The notes beneath the pieces are model-generated. The model was not told the DNA's origin, did no database searches, and saw nothing but the letters and a program-made list of their open reading frames with translations. A DNA stretch of 64,000 nt from an uncultured Prevotella sp. (GTDB lineage Bacteria; Bacteroidota; Bacteroidia; Bacteroidales; Bacteroidaceae). A program made the position numbers and the translations under genes. The stretch lies in assembly GCA_934256705.1 (NCBI GenBank), contig CAKQPF010000005.1, positions 1 through 64,000 of the forward strand, written 5' to 3'. This document shows positions 51,743 to 61,471 of this stretch, in pieces. Each line of letters starts with the position of its first letter. Position 1 is the first letter of the stretch.

Positions 51743-53062
51743 ATGAAAAATATATCTATAATAATCATATTTACTTTTATTTTTCTCTGCACAGTTACAG
51801 CGCAGAGCCGTTTCGTGCGCTTCAATACGAAAAGTGATTATAATTCTCAATCTACTCTATTTGCATACATGGATTCATTGAGAAATCTTCGTTATCGTAT
51901 GGATTCGTTAGAGAGTGCCAATGACTCACTTGTGAGAATCAGCAGCAGAAAAGCTAATTTCAGATTCTATCGCCTATTTTCTCCTCTGACATTCGACCCA
52001 AAAGTAACATCCGGGCTAATGAATATGCGAACTCAGCAGACTCGTTCCGTTGCAGATGAGGAAATGGATGATGCATTGCTCTATTACTATTTCCAAAGAC
52101 CAGACCTGGTTCAGACCTCGGTTTCCAGACTCCATCAGTCAGCTGCAAAGGGTGTGAACCTTCCGTCTACTCCTGTAAAGCGTAAAATTGAAGTAGTAAA
52201 GGAAACAAGTGGCGTTGATGAGACTCAACTTATTGAGAATATGCCGGTTGATATTAAAATATTCAAGCCAAACTTTTGGACGTTCAATGGAGACTATTCT
52301 CTGCAGTTTCTTCAGAATTACATCTCTGACAACTGGTATCGAGGTGGAGAAAGCAACCTCTCGGCTGTCGGCAATGTTGTGCTGAAAGCAAACTATAACA
52401 ACAAACAGAAAGTGAAGTTTGAGAATACCCTTGAATTGAAATTGGGTATGCAGACATCTGAATCAGATACGGTTCATACGCTCAAGACTTCCACTGACGT
52501 GCTGAGATATACAGGAAAACTAGGACTTCAAGCCATAAAAAAATGGGATTATGCTTTTCAGGTGATAGCCACTACCCAGATGATGCGAACCTATAGGAGC
52601 AATAATTCCACGGTTTATTCAGATTTCTGTTCTCCACTTGAGGTGAATTTCTCAGTTGGTATGGACTATACTGTAAGCACAAAAAACCGCAAACTCACAG
52701 GTTCTGTCCATCTTGCTCCTTTGGCATACAATTTCAAATATGTAGGACGACTCGCTTTATCGACGCGTAATGGATTGACCGAAGGTTGTCATACTCTGGA
52801 TGACTGGGGCTCGCAGATGACGGTAAACATGACTTGGAAACCGACTGACAACATTAAATTGAACTCAAGACTCTATGCTTACACTACTTATGAGCGTGCT
52901 GTGGTAGAGTGGGAAAACACCATTACATTCGCTTTGAGCAAGTTTATTTCCACTAATCTTTTCCTTTACCCACGTTTTGACGACGCAGGAACACGAAAGG
53001 ACGGCAAGAACTACTGGCAGATGAAAGAATATCTTGCACTTGGATTCTCTTATTCCATGTAG
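51743..53062 (+). CDS. DUF3078 outer-membrane barrel-like protein
   Basis: A 439-residue protein with signal peptide (1-20, ends VTAQ). A Ser/Asp-rich segment (about 30-70) precedes the DUF3078 part, recognised by LQFLQNYISDNWYRGGESNL near residue 190 and then regular beta strands (about 200-439) with alternating hydrophobic residues and a terminal aromatic-Met (ALGFSYSM), as expected for an outer-membrane barrel. Function unknown. Divergent from yidC; its promoter region is shared. Confidence 0.85.
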   Translation: MKNISIIIIFTFIFLCTVTAQSRFVRFNTKSDYNSQSTLFAYMDSLRNLRYRMDSLESANDSLVRISSRKANFRFYRLFSPLTFDPKVTSGLMNMRTQQTRSVADEEMDDALLYYYFQRPDLVQTSVSRLHQSAAKGVNLPSTPVKRKIEVVKETSGVDETQLIENMPVDIKIFKPNFWTFNGDYSLQFLQNYISDNWYRGGESNLSAVGNVVLKANYNNKQKVKFENTLELKLGMQTSESDTVHTLKTSTDVLRYTGKLGLQAIKKWDYAFQVIATTQMMRTYRSNNSTVYSDFCSPLEVNFSVGMDYTVSTKNRKLTGSVHLAPLAYNFKYVGRLALSTRNGLTEGCHTLDDWGSQMTVNMTWKPTDNIKLNSRLYAYTTYERAVVEWENTITFALSKFISTNLFLYPRFDDAGTRKDGKNYWQMKEYLALGFSYSM

Positions 53063-53171
53063 ATCTCTCATTCCATTTCAGATGACGACGTGCTTCTCAT
53101 GGCGAGAAATAAAAACTTGCTTGTATTCTATAATTAACCTTATACTCAGAAATATTTAATTCGAACTGCCC

Positions 53172-55700
53172 ATGTCTGATGATGTAAATATGAATCCCGA
53201 AATTGATTTGGCTTGGAAAATAATAGCCAATACCGATACACACCTCTTCCTTACTGGAAAAGCAGGTACAGGAAAGACTACTTTCCTCAGGAAATTGAGG
53301 ACCAATGTGCCTAAGAGAATGATTGTGGTCGCACCTACAGGTATAGCCGCTATCAATGCTGAAGGAGTGACGATACATTCATTCTTTCAATTACCGTTCG
53401 GACCACAGGTGCCTGGAACTCAGTATTCAGGCAACAAACGCTATGCTTTCAGACGGCAGAAATTAAGACTTATACGCTCGGTTGATCTTATTGTGATTGA
53501 CGAAATATCCATGGTGAGAGCAGACCTGCTTGATGCCATTGATTCGGTACTTCGTCAATACCGTGATAGGTCGCGCCCTTTTGGAGGTGTCCAGATGTTA
53601 TTGATTGGAGATATGCAGCAATTAGCTCCTGTGGCTCGTGAAGACGAGTGGAGTATCCTGCGTCAATATTATGATACACCGTATTTCTTTTCAAGCAAGG
53701 CTCTCCAACAGACCGACTTTGTTACAGTAGAACTCCAACACGTTTATAGACAAAGCGATCCGTATTTCCTTGAAATTTTGAATAAGGTCAGAAATGATTC
53801 TGCTGACGAGAATACTCTACAATCGCTCAATCAACGCTTTATTCCTAATTTCAATCCTGCAAAAGAAGAAGGTTACATCCGCCTTGTAACTCATAACAAC
53901 CAGGCTGATAGCATCAATCAGCGTGAACTTGATGCTCTGATAACTCCGTCATTTCATTATGATGCTAAGATAGACGGTGACTTTCCTGAGCTTTCTTTTC
54001 CTACAGAAGAACATCTAACTCTAAAGCGTGGAGCGCAGGTAATGTTTGTCAAGAATGATTCCTCTGCGTCAAAACGCTATTATAACGGCATGATAGGAGA
54101 GGTTGTGTATCTCAGTGACAAGGTGATTAAAGTGAAACCTTCTAACGGGGAAGTCGTAATCGAAGTACAACCGGAAGAATGGACTAATGTAAAATATGAG
54201 ATAGATGAGAAGACTCGTGACATTAGGGAGGTCGTGGTAGGAAAGTTCGTTCAGTATCCCCTGAAAACAGCATGGGCTATTACTGTGCATAAATCGCAGG
54301 GGTTGACTTTCGAACGCGCAATTATAGATGTGCAACATAGTTTCGCACACGGTCAGACATACGTTGCTTTGTCGCGTTGCAAGACCTTGGAAGGTATGGT
54401 TTTGGCCAGTCCTATTCCTCGCTACGCTATCATCAATGATAGGACTGTAGAGGCTTTCTGTCAGGACCCACGCCATCAAAGTCCTGATGATAAGCGACTT
54501 GAACAGATGGAAAGACAGTATTTGCTTCGAACTGTAACAGATTTGTTCTCATTCATGCACTTGAGGTATGGCTTTAATGATCTGGAGAGACTTCTTCGTG
54601 AGCATTTCTATGGTCTTTATCCAAAGCAATACAATGACTGGAAAGCGATGTCTTTGAAATTCAAACAGAGAGTAGAAGATGTGGCAATGCGTTTTCATAA
54701 TCAGTATCAGAATATCATAATGACTGACCCTGACTATCTTAACTCTTCAATCCTGCAGGAACGCTTAAAGAAAGGAGCAGCATATTTTGAAACCCAATTG
54801 TGTGATTCGCATGAACTTCTTCGTACTACTCATATGCCAATAGACAATCAGACCATTACAGACAGGCTTGAAGGTATATTACAGATGTTCAGCGATGGTC
54901 TTACGATGAAATTGAGTTTGATGCACCATGTTGCCAACGAAGGACTTCATCTTCAAGACTATCTTAAGTATAAAGCTAAGGTTTCACTTGACAATGAAAG
55001 TTCTGATGGGCAGAAAACAGAAAAAGAGAAGGGTAGAGGATCTAATCTTAGTGATGTACCTGCTGGTTTCCGCAAGCGTGAAAAGAAAGAGAAAAAGGTA
55101 CGTATGGTAGTGGAAATTCCTACAGAAGTACTTCATAAAGAGTTGTTTACCGAAATAACACAATGGCGTAGGGCGGAGGCGGAAAAGCTAGGTCGCCCTT
55201 CATTCTTTGTGATGACTCAGAAATCTCTGATGGGAGTTGTCAATCTTTTACCGTCAAACAATGCGGAATTGGAGAGTATTCCAGGAATTGGCTATAAGTT
55301 TATGGAGAATTATTCTCAAACTATATTGCACATTGTAGCTGAAGCTGTAAGCAAATATGGCTATGATAAACCAGAGAAGAAGATGGTGGAAGCTCGTACT
55401 ATGAAACAAGATGAGAAGGAGCAACGTGCTCTTGAGATGTACCAATCAGGAATGCAAGTGGAAGAGATAGCATTAGAGTTTATGGTAACAGAGAGTACTG
55501 TCTATCATTATCTTCAACCTTCAGTTTTATCTGGCGTATTGCCTTTGAATCATCTATTCGAGCAGAAAAAGATAGATGCAGTAAACAAATGCCTGGCAGA
55601 AAATCCTAATGCTTCCCCTAAGGATATAAAGGATATTCTGGGTAGTGAGTATAATTATGGCATTATCAATTGCTGCCGGGCTCTGTTAGCGAAGAAGTGA
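53172..55700 (+). CDS. Pif1/RecD-like helicase with HRDC and HTH domains
   Basis: An 842-residue superfamily 1 helicase. Walker A TGKAGTGKTTFL (P-loop 29-36), Walker B LIVIDEISMVRADLLD, motif III LLIGDMQQLAPV, a UvrD-like 2B/SH3 region, and motifs V/VI AITVHKSQGLTFERAI and YVALSRCKTLEG. The C-terminal third contains an HRDC-type helical domain (about 660-730; LPSNNAELESIPGIGYKF) and a helix-turn-helix (HTH_40-type) unit (about 745-842; MQVEEIALEFMVTESTVYHYL in parts). Bacterial Pif1-like proteins act on replication forks and G-quadruplexes (family knowledge). Complete motifs suggest activity. Confidence 0.92.
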   Translation: MSDDVNMNPEIDLAWKIIANTDTHLFLTGKAGTGKTTFLRKLRTNVPKRMIVVAPTGIAAINAEGVTIHSFFQLPFGPQVPGTQYSGNKRYAFRRQKLRLIRSVDLIVIDEISMVRADLLDAIDSVLRQYRDRSRPFGGVQMLLIGDMQQLAPVAREDEWSILRQYYDTPYFFSSKALQQTDFVTVELQHVYRQSDPYFLEILNKVRNDSADENTLQSLNQRFIPNFNPAKEEGYIRLVTHNNQADSINQRELDALITPSFHYDAKIDGDFPELSFPTEEHLTLKRGAQVMFVKNDSSASKRYYNGMIGEVVYLSDKVIKVKPSNGEVVIEVQPEEWTNVKYEIDEKTRDIREVVVGKFVQYPLKTAWAITVHKSQGLTFERAIIDVQHSFAHGQTYVALSRCKTLEGMVLASPIPRYAIINDRTVEAFCQDPRHQSPDDKRLEQMERQYLLRTVTDLFSFMHLRYGFNDLERLLREHFYGLYPKQYNDWKAMSLKFKQRVEDVAMRFHNQYQNIIMTDPDYLNSSILQERLKKGAAYFETQLCDSHELLRTTHMPIDNQTITDRLEGILQMFSDGLTMKLSLMHHVANEGLHLQDYLKYKAKVSLDNESSDGQKTEKEKGRGSNLSDVPAGFRKREKKEKKVRMVVEIPTEVLHKELFTEITQWRRAEAEKLGRPSFFVMTQKSLMGVVNLLPSNNAELESIPGIGYKFMENYSQTILHIVAEAVSKYGYDKPEKKMVEARTMKQDEKEQRALEMYQSGMQVEEIALEFMVTESTVYHYLQPSVLSGVLPLNHLFEQKKIDAVNKCLAENPNASPKDIKDILGSEYNYGIINCCRALLAKK

Positions 55701-55855
55701 GTCGTAAAAGCTGGTAAAATGTATAGTGGATTTTGACAATTCTGCTGCTGTTGTGGTTGATACGGAGACCTCAAGTAATCCGGATCTCATTCTGATTGAC
55801 CATTGCTATCACCTATCTTTCGTCTCGCAATTTCGAAAAGCTGACTTAACTTAAT

Positions 55856-55915
55856 AAAAGAGAGAAAAATACAAAATCAAATGATTGTTTTTTTGATTTT
55901 ATATTTTTCTCTTTT
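55856..55915. terminator. Long imperfect hairpin between convergent genes
   Basis: A roughly 24-bp AT-rich stem with a 2-nt bulge and one mismatch, left arm from AAAAGAG at 55856 and right arm ending CTCTTTT at 55915. It separates the helicase (+) from the RidA gene (-) and can terminate both. Confidence 0.75.
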
Positions 55916-55976
55916 CGTATATCTAAGTCTATATATTCTCCGCTGTGGAGAAAAGGCTTGGATGGCTCAGTGGTTA

Positions 55977-56507
55977 TTACTTGACAGCGATGCACTCGAT
56001 TTCTACGCGCGCATTCTTTGGAAGAGTCTTGACAGCAACAGCTGAACGAGCTGGGAATGGAGCTTCAAAGAACTCAGCATACACTTCGTTCATTTCAGCG
56101 AAGTCTGCCATATCTGCAAGGAATACACCCATCTTTACAGCATGCTTCATGTCTGTGCCTGCAGCCTCAAGGATGTTCTTGATATTGGTGAGAGACTGAC
56201 GGGTAAGTTCTTTGATTCCGCCTTCAGCGAAGTTGCCAGTTGCAGGGTCGATAGGAAGCTGACCTGAAACATAGATTGTACCGTTGGCTTCTACAGCCTG
56301 ACTGTAAGGACCAATTGCAGCAGGTGCATTGGTTGTAGCGATTTGATTTTTCATATTTATGGTATTTGTTAATGCAACAGCAGACAGTCTGCTTGTTGCG
56401 GGGTTATTATTTCTCTTAGGAGCGTGGCATCTTTTCTTTTTTGCCATCCAGAGGGCCTTCTTGCGTTCATAGTCCTCTCTGTGATACTCAAGATAGTTAT
56501 CTGCCAT
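55977..56507 (-). CDS. RidA family protein with fused N-terminal extension
   Basis: A 176-residue reading from ATG 56507. The C-terminal 125 residues (from Met52, ATG 56354, MKNQIATTNAPAAIGPYSQAV) are a standard RidA enamine/imine deaminase with YVSGQLPIDPATG, catalytic Arg in PARSAVAV and Glu in RVEIECIAV. RidA clears reactive 2-aminoacrylate. The first 51 residues (MADNYLEYHREDYERKKALW...) look like a separate small Bacteroidota protein joined in frame. The start at 56507 is supported by a TAATG overlap with the DUF4270 stop; the internal ATG 56354 would give the canonical RidA. Both products may be made. Confidence 0.85.
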   Translation of the reverse strand: MADNYLEYHREDYERKKALWMAKKKRCHAPKRNNNPATSRLSAVALTNTINMKNQIATTNAPAAIGPYSQAVEANGTIYVSGQLPIDPATGNFAEGGIKELTRQSLTNIKNILEAAGTDMKHAVKMGVFLADMADFAEMNEVYAEFFEAPFPARSAVAVKTLPKNARVEIECIAVK

Positions 56508-57994
56508 TATTTCTTGAACGTACTGTAAATCACGCTCATCTTGATATTACTGTCTTTCTCGGAGCCTGCAACAAGGCGTGTGCTTGTCATAGACATATCG
56601 TGTGTGACGCGAGTAAGAACAGACTGACTGCTTATAGTCGTGTAACTGGTCTCAACTGGTACGATGATTGCTTTGTTCCAGTTAGGGAAAAGACGCTCAT
56701 AATCTGCATCTGTAGTGCCAGGATGTGCAGATATATAGTTTTTCTTCTTGTTTGACATATAAGTCAGCATGCTTGCGATGTTGCCGAATTTATAGCCGTT
56801 AGTGCTTGAATCATATGTCGTGAGGAATGACTTACGATAATCAGCTACCTCTTTGTTCTCGAAGAATGAAGCGTAATCATCTACAGGAAGAATGAGAAGC
56901 GTCTGTGGAATTGGCAATTCATAATCCTTGAGACTGCTGTTGTTCAAGCGTGGGATAAACACGCGAGCTGTGTTGAGAGTGTCGAGTTCGTGGTCTTTTT
57001 CCACTTCATCCACAGGGAGAGCAAGTTTCGTATAGAGCCCACTTGGAGTCTTCAAGTAAGTGCAACTCTTGTCAGAAGCGAGGTTCTCTAGCACATTTCT
57101 GTCCTGGACGATTTGTGTCTTCTGCATTACTTCTTCAGTTCCAGAGAAACTACTCATGCCGACATATACGGTGTCCTTAACAGAAACGCTGTCTTTTTTT
57201 TGCCCAAGGTATTTGAAGTATATATTAAGTTGGGTAATGGCGATGTTAGCCATTGCGCCAATTCCATTTGTTGACTCTACGAAAAAGCCCGGACATACAT
57301 TGTTTATGAATGTGATTGCGTTTGCAAAATACTTAGGATTCTCATAGTATTTTCGCATCACGTATGTGCCGTAGTTGTTGTATGTTTTACCGTCTTTATC
57401 GGTATATGGCTGATTTAGCGTGATGTTTATGTGCTTGTACGCCTCGTCATCACGTTCGCTTTCAGACATGCTGAGGTCATCAAGAGAGTATGTCACTGAT
57501 TTTTGGAGTCCGTTTTCACGGATATAGCCGTTCTTTCGAGGTGAGAAAGAAGAGTAATATGTCTCCTTTTCGCTCATCGGTCGAGCCATTTCATTTAGAG
57601 TACACTTCATTGAAGCGGTGGAATCACCATACTGCTTGGCATAGAAAAGAATGACTTCACAGCTGTCAGCGATAGGTTGTTTGTCTTTGTCTAAAGAAAC
57701 AATCTTGCTGATTTCCGGGTATTCATAGTTATCGAGCGGACGGAATTGAGTCATATAGTTGCTCGTAATGTATGCTCCAGTCTCGGGATCCTTGATTTTG
57801 CCAAGGTAACCTGTGCCTGATCTTGAAATGACCGAGTCTATTATTACGGTCTCAGAAGCTATGTCGAATACCTTTGCGCTGACACTTATGTTATCGTTAA
57901 TGTCAGATATTGAACTTCCTACGCCTTCAGTAGTGTCATCGCATGAAGCGATTAACACAGAAAGCGCAAGTAAAGGTAGAAACAATCTTTTCAT
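56507..57994 (-). CDS. DUF4270 family lipoprotein
   Basis: A 495-residue lipoprotein with lipobox IASC (Cys18) followed by DDTTEG, acidic enough for surface export. The start of the mature part, GVGSSISDINDNISVSAKVFD, and RSGTGYLGKIKDPETGAY are typical of DUF4270. The remainder is beta-rich. The family often neighbours glycogen-synthase-like genes in Bacteroidota, as here (23 nt downstream of it). Function unknown. Its stop overlaps the RidA start by one base. Confidence 0.88.
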   Translation of the reverse strand: MKRLFLPLLALSVLIASCDDTTEGVGSSISDINDNISVSAKVFDIASETVIIDSVISRSGTGYLGKIKDPETGAYITSNYMTQFRPLDNYEYPEISKIVSLDKDKQPIADSCEVILFYAKQYGDSTASMKCTLNEMARPMSEKETYYSSFSPRKNGYIRENGLQKSVTYSLDDLSMSESERDDEAYKHINITLNQPYTDKDGKTYNNYGTYVMRKYYENPKYFANAITFINNVCPGFFVESTNGIGAMANIAITQLNIYFKYLGQKKDSVSVKDTVYVGMSSFSGTEEVMQKTQIVQDRNVLENLASDKSCTYLKTPSGLYTKLALPVDEVEKDHELDTLNTARVFIPRLNNSSLKDYELPIPQTLLILPVDDYASFFENKEVADYRKSFLTTYDSSTNGYKFGNIASMLTYMSNKKKNYISAHPGTTDADYERLFPNWNKAIIVPVETSYTTISSQSVLTRVTHDMSMTSTRLVAGSEKDSNIKMSVIYSTFKK

Positions 57995-58017
57995 TAAATA
58001 ATTTTTTTGTGGAGTGT

Positions 58018-58803
58018 TTATTCAAAGAGAGAGTCGTAGAACTTATAGTAAGCATCGCCAAAGTCTTCACCTGGGTAGTCAAGATATTTAGCACCGGCTT
58101 CATCAGCCATATTCTTGTATATGCTGTCAATGCCATCGGATGCAGCAATGACTCCGTCTGAATTGTCAATGGCAAGGCGAGTCAGTTCTTCGAGAGAGAA
58201 TTGGTTCTTGTATTTCTCCAGGCTTTCGACAGTGATGTCCTTGAATGCTATGCGCTGTTTGACATCGTTTTCGAAAGGAGCGTTAGGTTCGCCAGAGAAG
58301 ATAGATGTGACAATCTTTGCATTGTTTACAGCAGGTTCGTCCTGATAAGCCTTCTTTATGTAAAGTGGCGCGAAGTAACTCATCCAGCCTTGACAGTGGA
58401 TAACGTCTGGAGACCAACGAAGTTTCTTCATTGTTTCGATGACACCACGAGCAAAGAAGATAGCTCTCTCTGCGTTGTCGGTGATAGGTTCTCCGTTTTT
58501 GTTCTTGAAGAAGTATTCATCATTGTCGATGAAATATACCTGTATCTTTGTCTGTGGGATGCTTGCGACCTTGATAATCAGAGGGTGGTCAGTGTCGTTG
58601 ATGACGATGTTCATTCCAGAGAGGCGCTGTACCTCATGTAATTGTCCGCGACGCTCATTTATCTCGCCCCATTTAGGCATGAATGTGCGTATTTCACTGC
58701 CGTGGTCCTGTGCGTTCTGTGGGGCTTTTCGTCCCATGATTGACAGCTCGGTATCGGCTACATAAGGAGTAATCTCGTGGTTGATGAACAGAATTTTCTT
58801 CAT
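58018..58803 (-). CDS. Glycogen/starch synthase-like protein (GT5 N-terminal domain only)
   Basis: A 261-residue protein beginning MKKILFINHEITPYVADTEL, the N-terminal Rossmann domain of GT5 glycogen synthases. The DVIHCQGWMSYFAPLYIKKAY stretch matches the conserved HxHGW region (usually DVVHxHDW). Full glycogen synthases have about 480 residues and a second nucleotide-sugar domain with catalytic Glu/Lys motif; it is absent here, as in the short Bacteroidota paralogue. Catalysis is doubtful. Start at ATG 58803; the frame to 58824 adds seven residues. Confidence 0.82.
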   Translation of the reverse strand: MKKILFINHEITPYVADTELSIMGRKAPQNAQDHGSEIRTFMPKWGEINERRGQLHEVQRLSGMNIVINDTDHPLIIKVASIPQTKIQVYFIDNDEYFFKNKNGEPITDNAERAIFFARGVIETMKKLRWSPDVIHCQGWMSYFAPLYIKKAYQDEPAVNNAKIVTSIFSGEPNAPFENDVKQRIAFKDITVESLEKYKNQFSLEELTRLAIDNSDGVIAASDGIDSIYKNMADEAGAKYLDYPGEDFGDAYYKFYDSLFE

Positions 58804-58900
58804 TTCTACATGGTGTAATGGCAAGAAAAGGACCGCTTTGTGCGCATTATGTTGTAGCGATGCTTGTCTTAGCCTGTGATTGATATCAATTTAACTGACT

Positions 58901-58909
58901 GCAAAGATA
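58901..58909 (-). promoter_or_regulatory. Bacteroidota -7 promoter box of glycogen-synthase-like operon
   Basis: Minus-strand TATCTTTGC with TTTG (plus CAAA at 58932-58935) about 22 nt upstream. It probably drives the three tightly spaced minus-strand genes down to 55977. Confidence 0.65.
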
Positions 58910-59085
58910 CAAAAAAAATAGGAAAAAGTCACAAATTTCGCAATTAGTTTACAGTTAATTAACGCAAACCTAATGTAAATTGTGACTTTTCCCTTGAAAT
59001 ATTGCCTTACATCGGCATTTTAGATTAGAATGTTCTTGTGAAATTGTCAAGAGAGCTTAGTGGTAAAAATATCCGGTTTCCCGAG

Positions 59086-59499
59086 TTATTCGAATGTTAC
59101 AAGTGGAGTGTTTTCCTTTACCACTTCGCCTTCCTCCACGAGGATAGCCTTGACTTTGCCATCATGCTCAGCAGTGAGATTGTTATCCATCTTCATTGCT
59201 TCGAGGATGATGAGTGAATCACCTTCCTTCACTTCCTGTCCCACCTTGGCATTGATGCCTACGATAGTACCTGGAAGTGGAGAGCAGAGTGCATCCTGGA
59301 GCTCGTTAGCCTTGTCGTCGCTCTTCTTGGCAGGGGCTGGCTTGACCACAACTCTTTTGTGCTCTACTACAGGTTCTACTTCGCGAATTACGCTATAGGA
59401 CTCTCCATTGACAGTAACGTTGATAGTCCCGTCAGCTGCTGTTTCATTTACAGTGACAGCGTATGGATTGCCGTTGATTTTATATTTGTATTCTTTCAT
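59086..59499 (-). CDS. Biotin carboxyl carrier protein (carboxylase/decarboxylase subunit)
   Basis: A 137-residue biotin carrier. N-terminal beta part (MKEYKYKINGNPYAVTVNE), a proline/alanine/lysine linker (about 50-65; VVVKPAPAKKSDDKA), and the biotinyl domain with SPLPGTIVGI and LEAMKMDNNL, whose Lys is the biotin site. I start at ATG 59499, the first plausible Met; the frame to 59544 adds an unrelated stretch. It carries CO2 between the acyl-CoA carboxyltransferase (mmdA, 2 genes upstream) and a partner. Confidence 0.94.
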   Translation of the reverse strand: MKEYKYKINGNPYAVTVNETAADGTINVTVNGESYSVIREVEPVVEHKRVVVKPAPAKKSDDKANELQDALCSPLPGTIVGINAKVGQEVKEGDSLIILEAMKMDNNLTAEHDGKVKAILVEEGEVVKENTPLVTFE

Positions 59500-59501
59500 A
59501 T

Positions 59502-59654
59502 TTATAGGGTTGCTCCTGTCATCTTTATTACCTTTGATGTCCATTCGGTGTTATGTTGTCTGATGGTCAGTTTTCCTGATTCATCATCATGCAGATTGTA
59601 TCCGAGGTCATCATGGAGTGCCATTGCTATGGCTGCAAATACTTCGTTGTTCAT
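59502..59654 (-). CDS. Small protein of the acyl-CoA carboxylase cluster
   Basis: A 50-residue protein (MNNEVFAAIAMALHDDLGYN) with a helical start and LTIRQHNTEWTSKVIKM end, very close to small proteins that in Bacteroidota sit between mmdA and the biotin carrier, or form the C-terminal part of the OadG-like gamma chain. The N-terminal membrane helix of OadG is absent. Stop is 2 nt from the biotin carrier start. Likely an accessory or gamma-like subunit. Confidence 0.7.
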   Translation of the reverse strand: MNNEVFAAIAMALHDDLGYNLHDDESGKLTIRQHNTEWTSKVIKMTGATL

Positions 59655-59823
59655 TATTTGTATTGTATATGGATTTCCACATATTCTGATAAGAATGCCT
59701 TTGAAAGGCATCGAAACATAAATTAATAAGGTGGTAATGTGAATGAACAATGAAAAATGAACGGTAGAAAACCTTGTTGAATGGCATCCACCATTCATTT
59801 TTCAGATTATTGTTAAGCTTTTG

Positions 59824-61389
59824 TTACATTGGGATACATCCGTGCTTCTTAGCAGGGAGGTTCTGACGCTTGGTAGCGAGTTGTGCGAGAGCACGGCAGA
59901 TGCGGAAACGAGTATTGCGTGGCTCGATTACGTCATCAATGTAGCCGTACTTGGCTGCCTGGTAAGGATTAGCGAAGAGTTCTGAGTATTCCTCCTCCTT
60001 TTCCTTGAGGAATGCCTTAACGTCACCACCTTCTTCCTTGACCTGCTTAGCATCCTTAGCCTGAAGAACTGCAACAGCACCTGCAGCACCCATAACTGCG
60101 ATTTCAGCAGAAGGCCATGCGAAATTGATGTCAGCGCGGAGCTGCTTACATCCCATTACGATGTGTGAACCACCGTAAGACTTGCGGAGTGTAACAGTAA
60201 CCTTAGGCACAGTAGCTTCACCGTAAGCGTAAAGCAATTTAGCACCGTGGAGGATAACGGCATTGTACTCCTGACCTGTTCCTGGAAGGAAACCTGGAAC
60301 GTCAACAAGGCTGACGATAGGAATATTGAATGCGTCGCAGAAACGTACGAAACGAGCGCCCTTACGGCTTGCGTTAACGTCGAGTACACCAGCGTAAGCA
60401 GCAGGCTGGTTGGCTACGATACCAACAGACTGACCGTTGAAGCGTGCGAAACCTACGATAATGTTCTTTGCGAACTTAGGCTGTACTTCGAAGAATTCGC
60501 CATTGTCTGTAACGGCAGAAATCACCTTGTACATATCGTAAGCCTGGTTTGGATCCTCTGGGATTATCTCATTGAGAGAGTCGTCGAGACGATCTACAGG
60601 GTCGTCGCACTCCACACGTGGAGATTCTTCCATGTTGTTCGAAGGGATGTAAGACACAAGTGTCTTGATCATCTCAATGCCTTCTTCCTCAGTCTTTGCA
60701 GTGAAGTGTGTAACACCAGACTTAGAAGCGTGTACGCTTGCGCCACCGAGGTGCTCAGCGTCAACGTCTTCACCTGTAACGGTCTTGACAACGGCAGGTC
60801 CTGTGAGGAACATATAAGAAGTGCCTTCCATCATCATGGTGAAGTCAGTGAGTGCTGGAGAATAAACCGCACCACCTGCACAAGGACCATAAATCATGGA
60901 AATCTGAGGAACTACACCAGAAGCGAGGATGTTGCGCTCGAAAATCTCACCGTAACCAGCGAGAGCATCGATGCCTTCCTGAATACGTGCGCCACCAGAG
61001 TCATTGATGCCAATAACTGGAGCGCCCATAGTCATAGCCATATCCATCACCTTGCAGATCTTCTCAGACATAGTCTTTGAGAGAGAACCGCCATTAACGG
61101 TGAAGTCCTGTGCGAATACATAGACGAGGCGTCCGTTCATAGTACCGGAACCTACTACTACGCCATCACCGAGGTACTGCTTCTTCTCCATTCCGAAGTT
61201 TGTACAGTGGTGGAGCTTGAACATGTCGTATTCCTCGAATGAACCCTCATCGAGGAGCATGTCAATACGTTCACGAGCAGTGTATTTACCACGTGCGTGC
61301 TGTTTGTCTATTGCTTTCTCACCACCGCCAAGGCGAGCCTTTTCGCGTTTTTCGAGAAGCTGCTTGATTTTTTCTACTTGCTTGGACAT
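59824..61389 (-). CDS. mmdA: Acyl-CoA carboxylase/decarboxylase carboxyltransferase subunit
   Basis: A 521-residue carboxyltransferase (PccB/MmdA type). Crotonase-fold CT domains with GGARIQEGIDALAGYGEIF (acyl-CoA oxyanion site, N-half) and GPCAGGAVYSPALTDF; C-half with IVSLVDVPGFLPGTGQE and SYGGSHIVMGCKQL. It transfers carboxyl between methylmalonyl-CoA/propionyl-CoA and biotin. With mce upstream and the biotin carrier downstream it belongs to the succinate-to-propionate pathway. Whether it acts as decarboxylase (Na+ pump) or carboxylase depends on a partner not in the window. Confidence 0.94.
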   Translation of the reverse strand: MSKQVEKIKQLLEKREKARLGGGEKAIDKQHARGKYTARERIDMLLDEGSFEEYDMFKLHHCTNFGMEKKQYLGDGVVVGSGTMNGRLVYVFAQDFTVNGGSLSKTMSEKICKVMDMAMTMGAPVIGINDSGGARIQEGIDALAGYGEIFERNILASGVVPQISMIYGPCAGGAVYSPALTDFTMMMEGTSYMFLTGPAVVKTVTGEDVDAEHLGGASVHASKSGVTHFTAKTEEEGIEMIKTLVSYIPSNNMEESPRVECDDPVDRLDDSLNEIIPEDPNQAYDMYKVISAVTDNGEFFEVQPKFAKNIIVGFARFNGQSVGIVANQPAAYAGVLDVNASRKGARFVRFCDAFNIPIVSLVDVPGFLPGTGQEYNAVILHGAKLLYAYGEATVPKVTVTLRKSYGGSHIVMGCKQLRADINFAWPSAEIAVMGAAGAVAVLQAKDAKQVKEEGGDVKAFLKEKEEEYSELFANPYQAAKYGYIDDVIEPRNTRFRICRALAQLATKRQNLPAKKHGCIPM

Positions 61390-61471
61390 TTTATTGTTTA
61401 TTGTAGTGTTCGGTCAGAAGGGAAAGATGTATCTGTCCCTTCGTGACCATGGATTGTACGTTGGGTAATGG

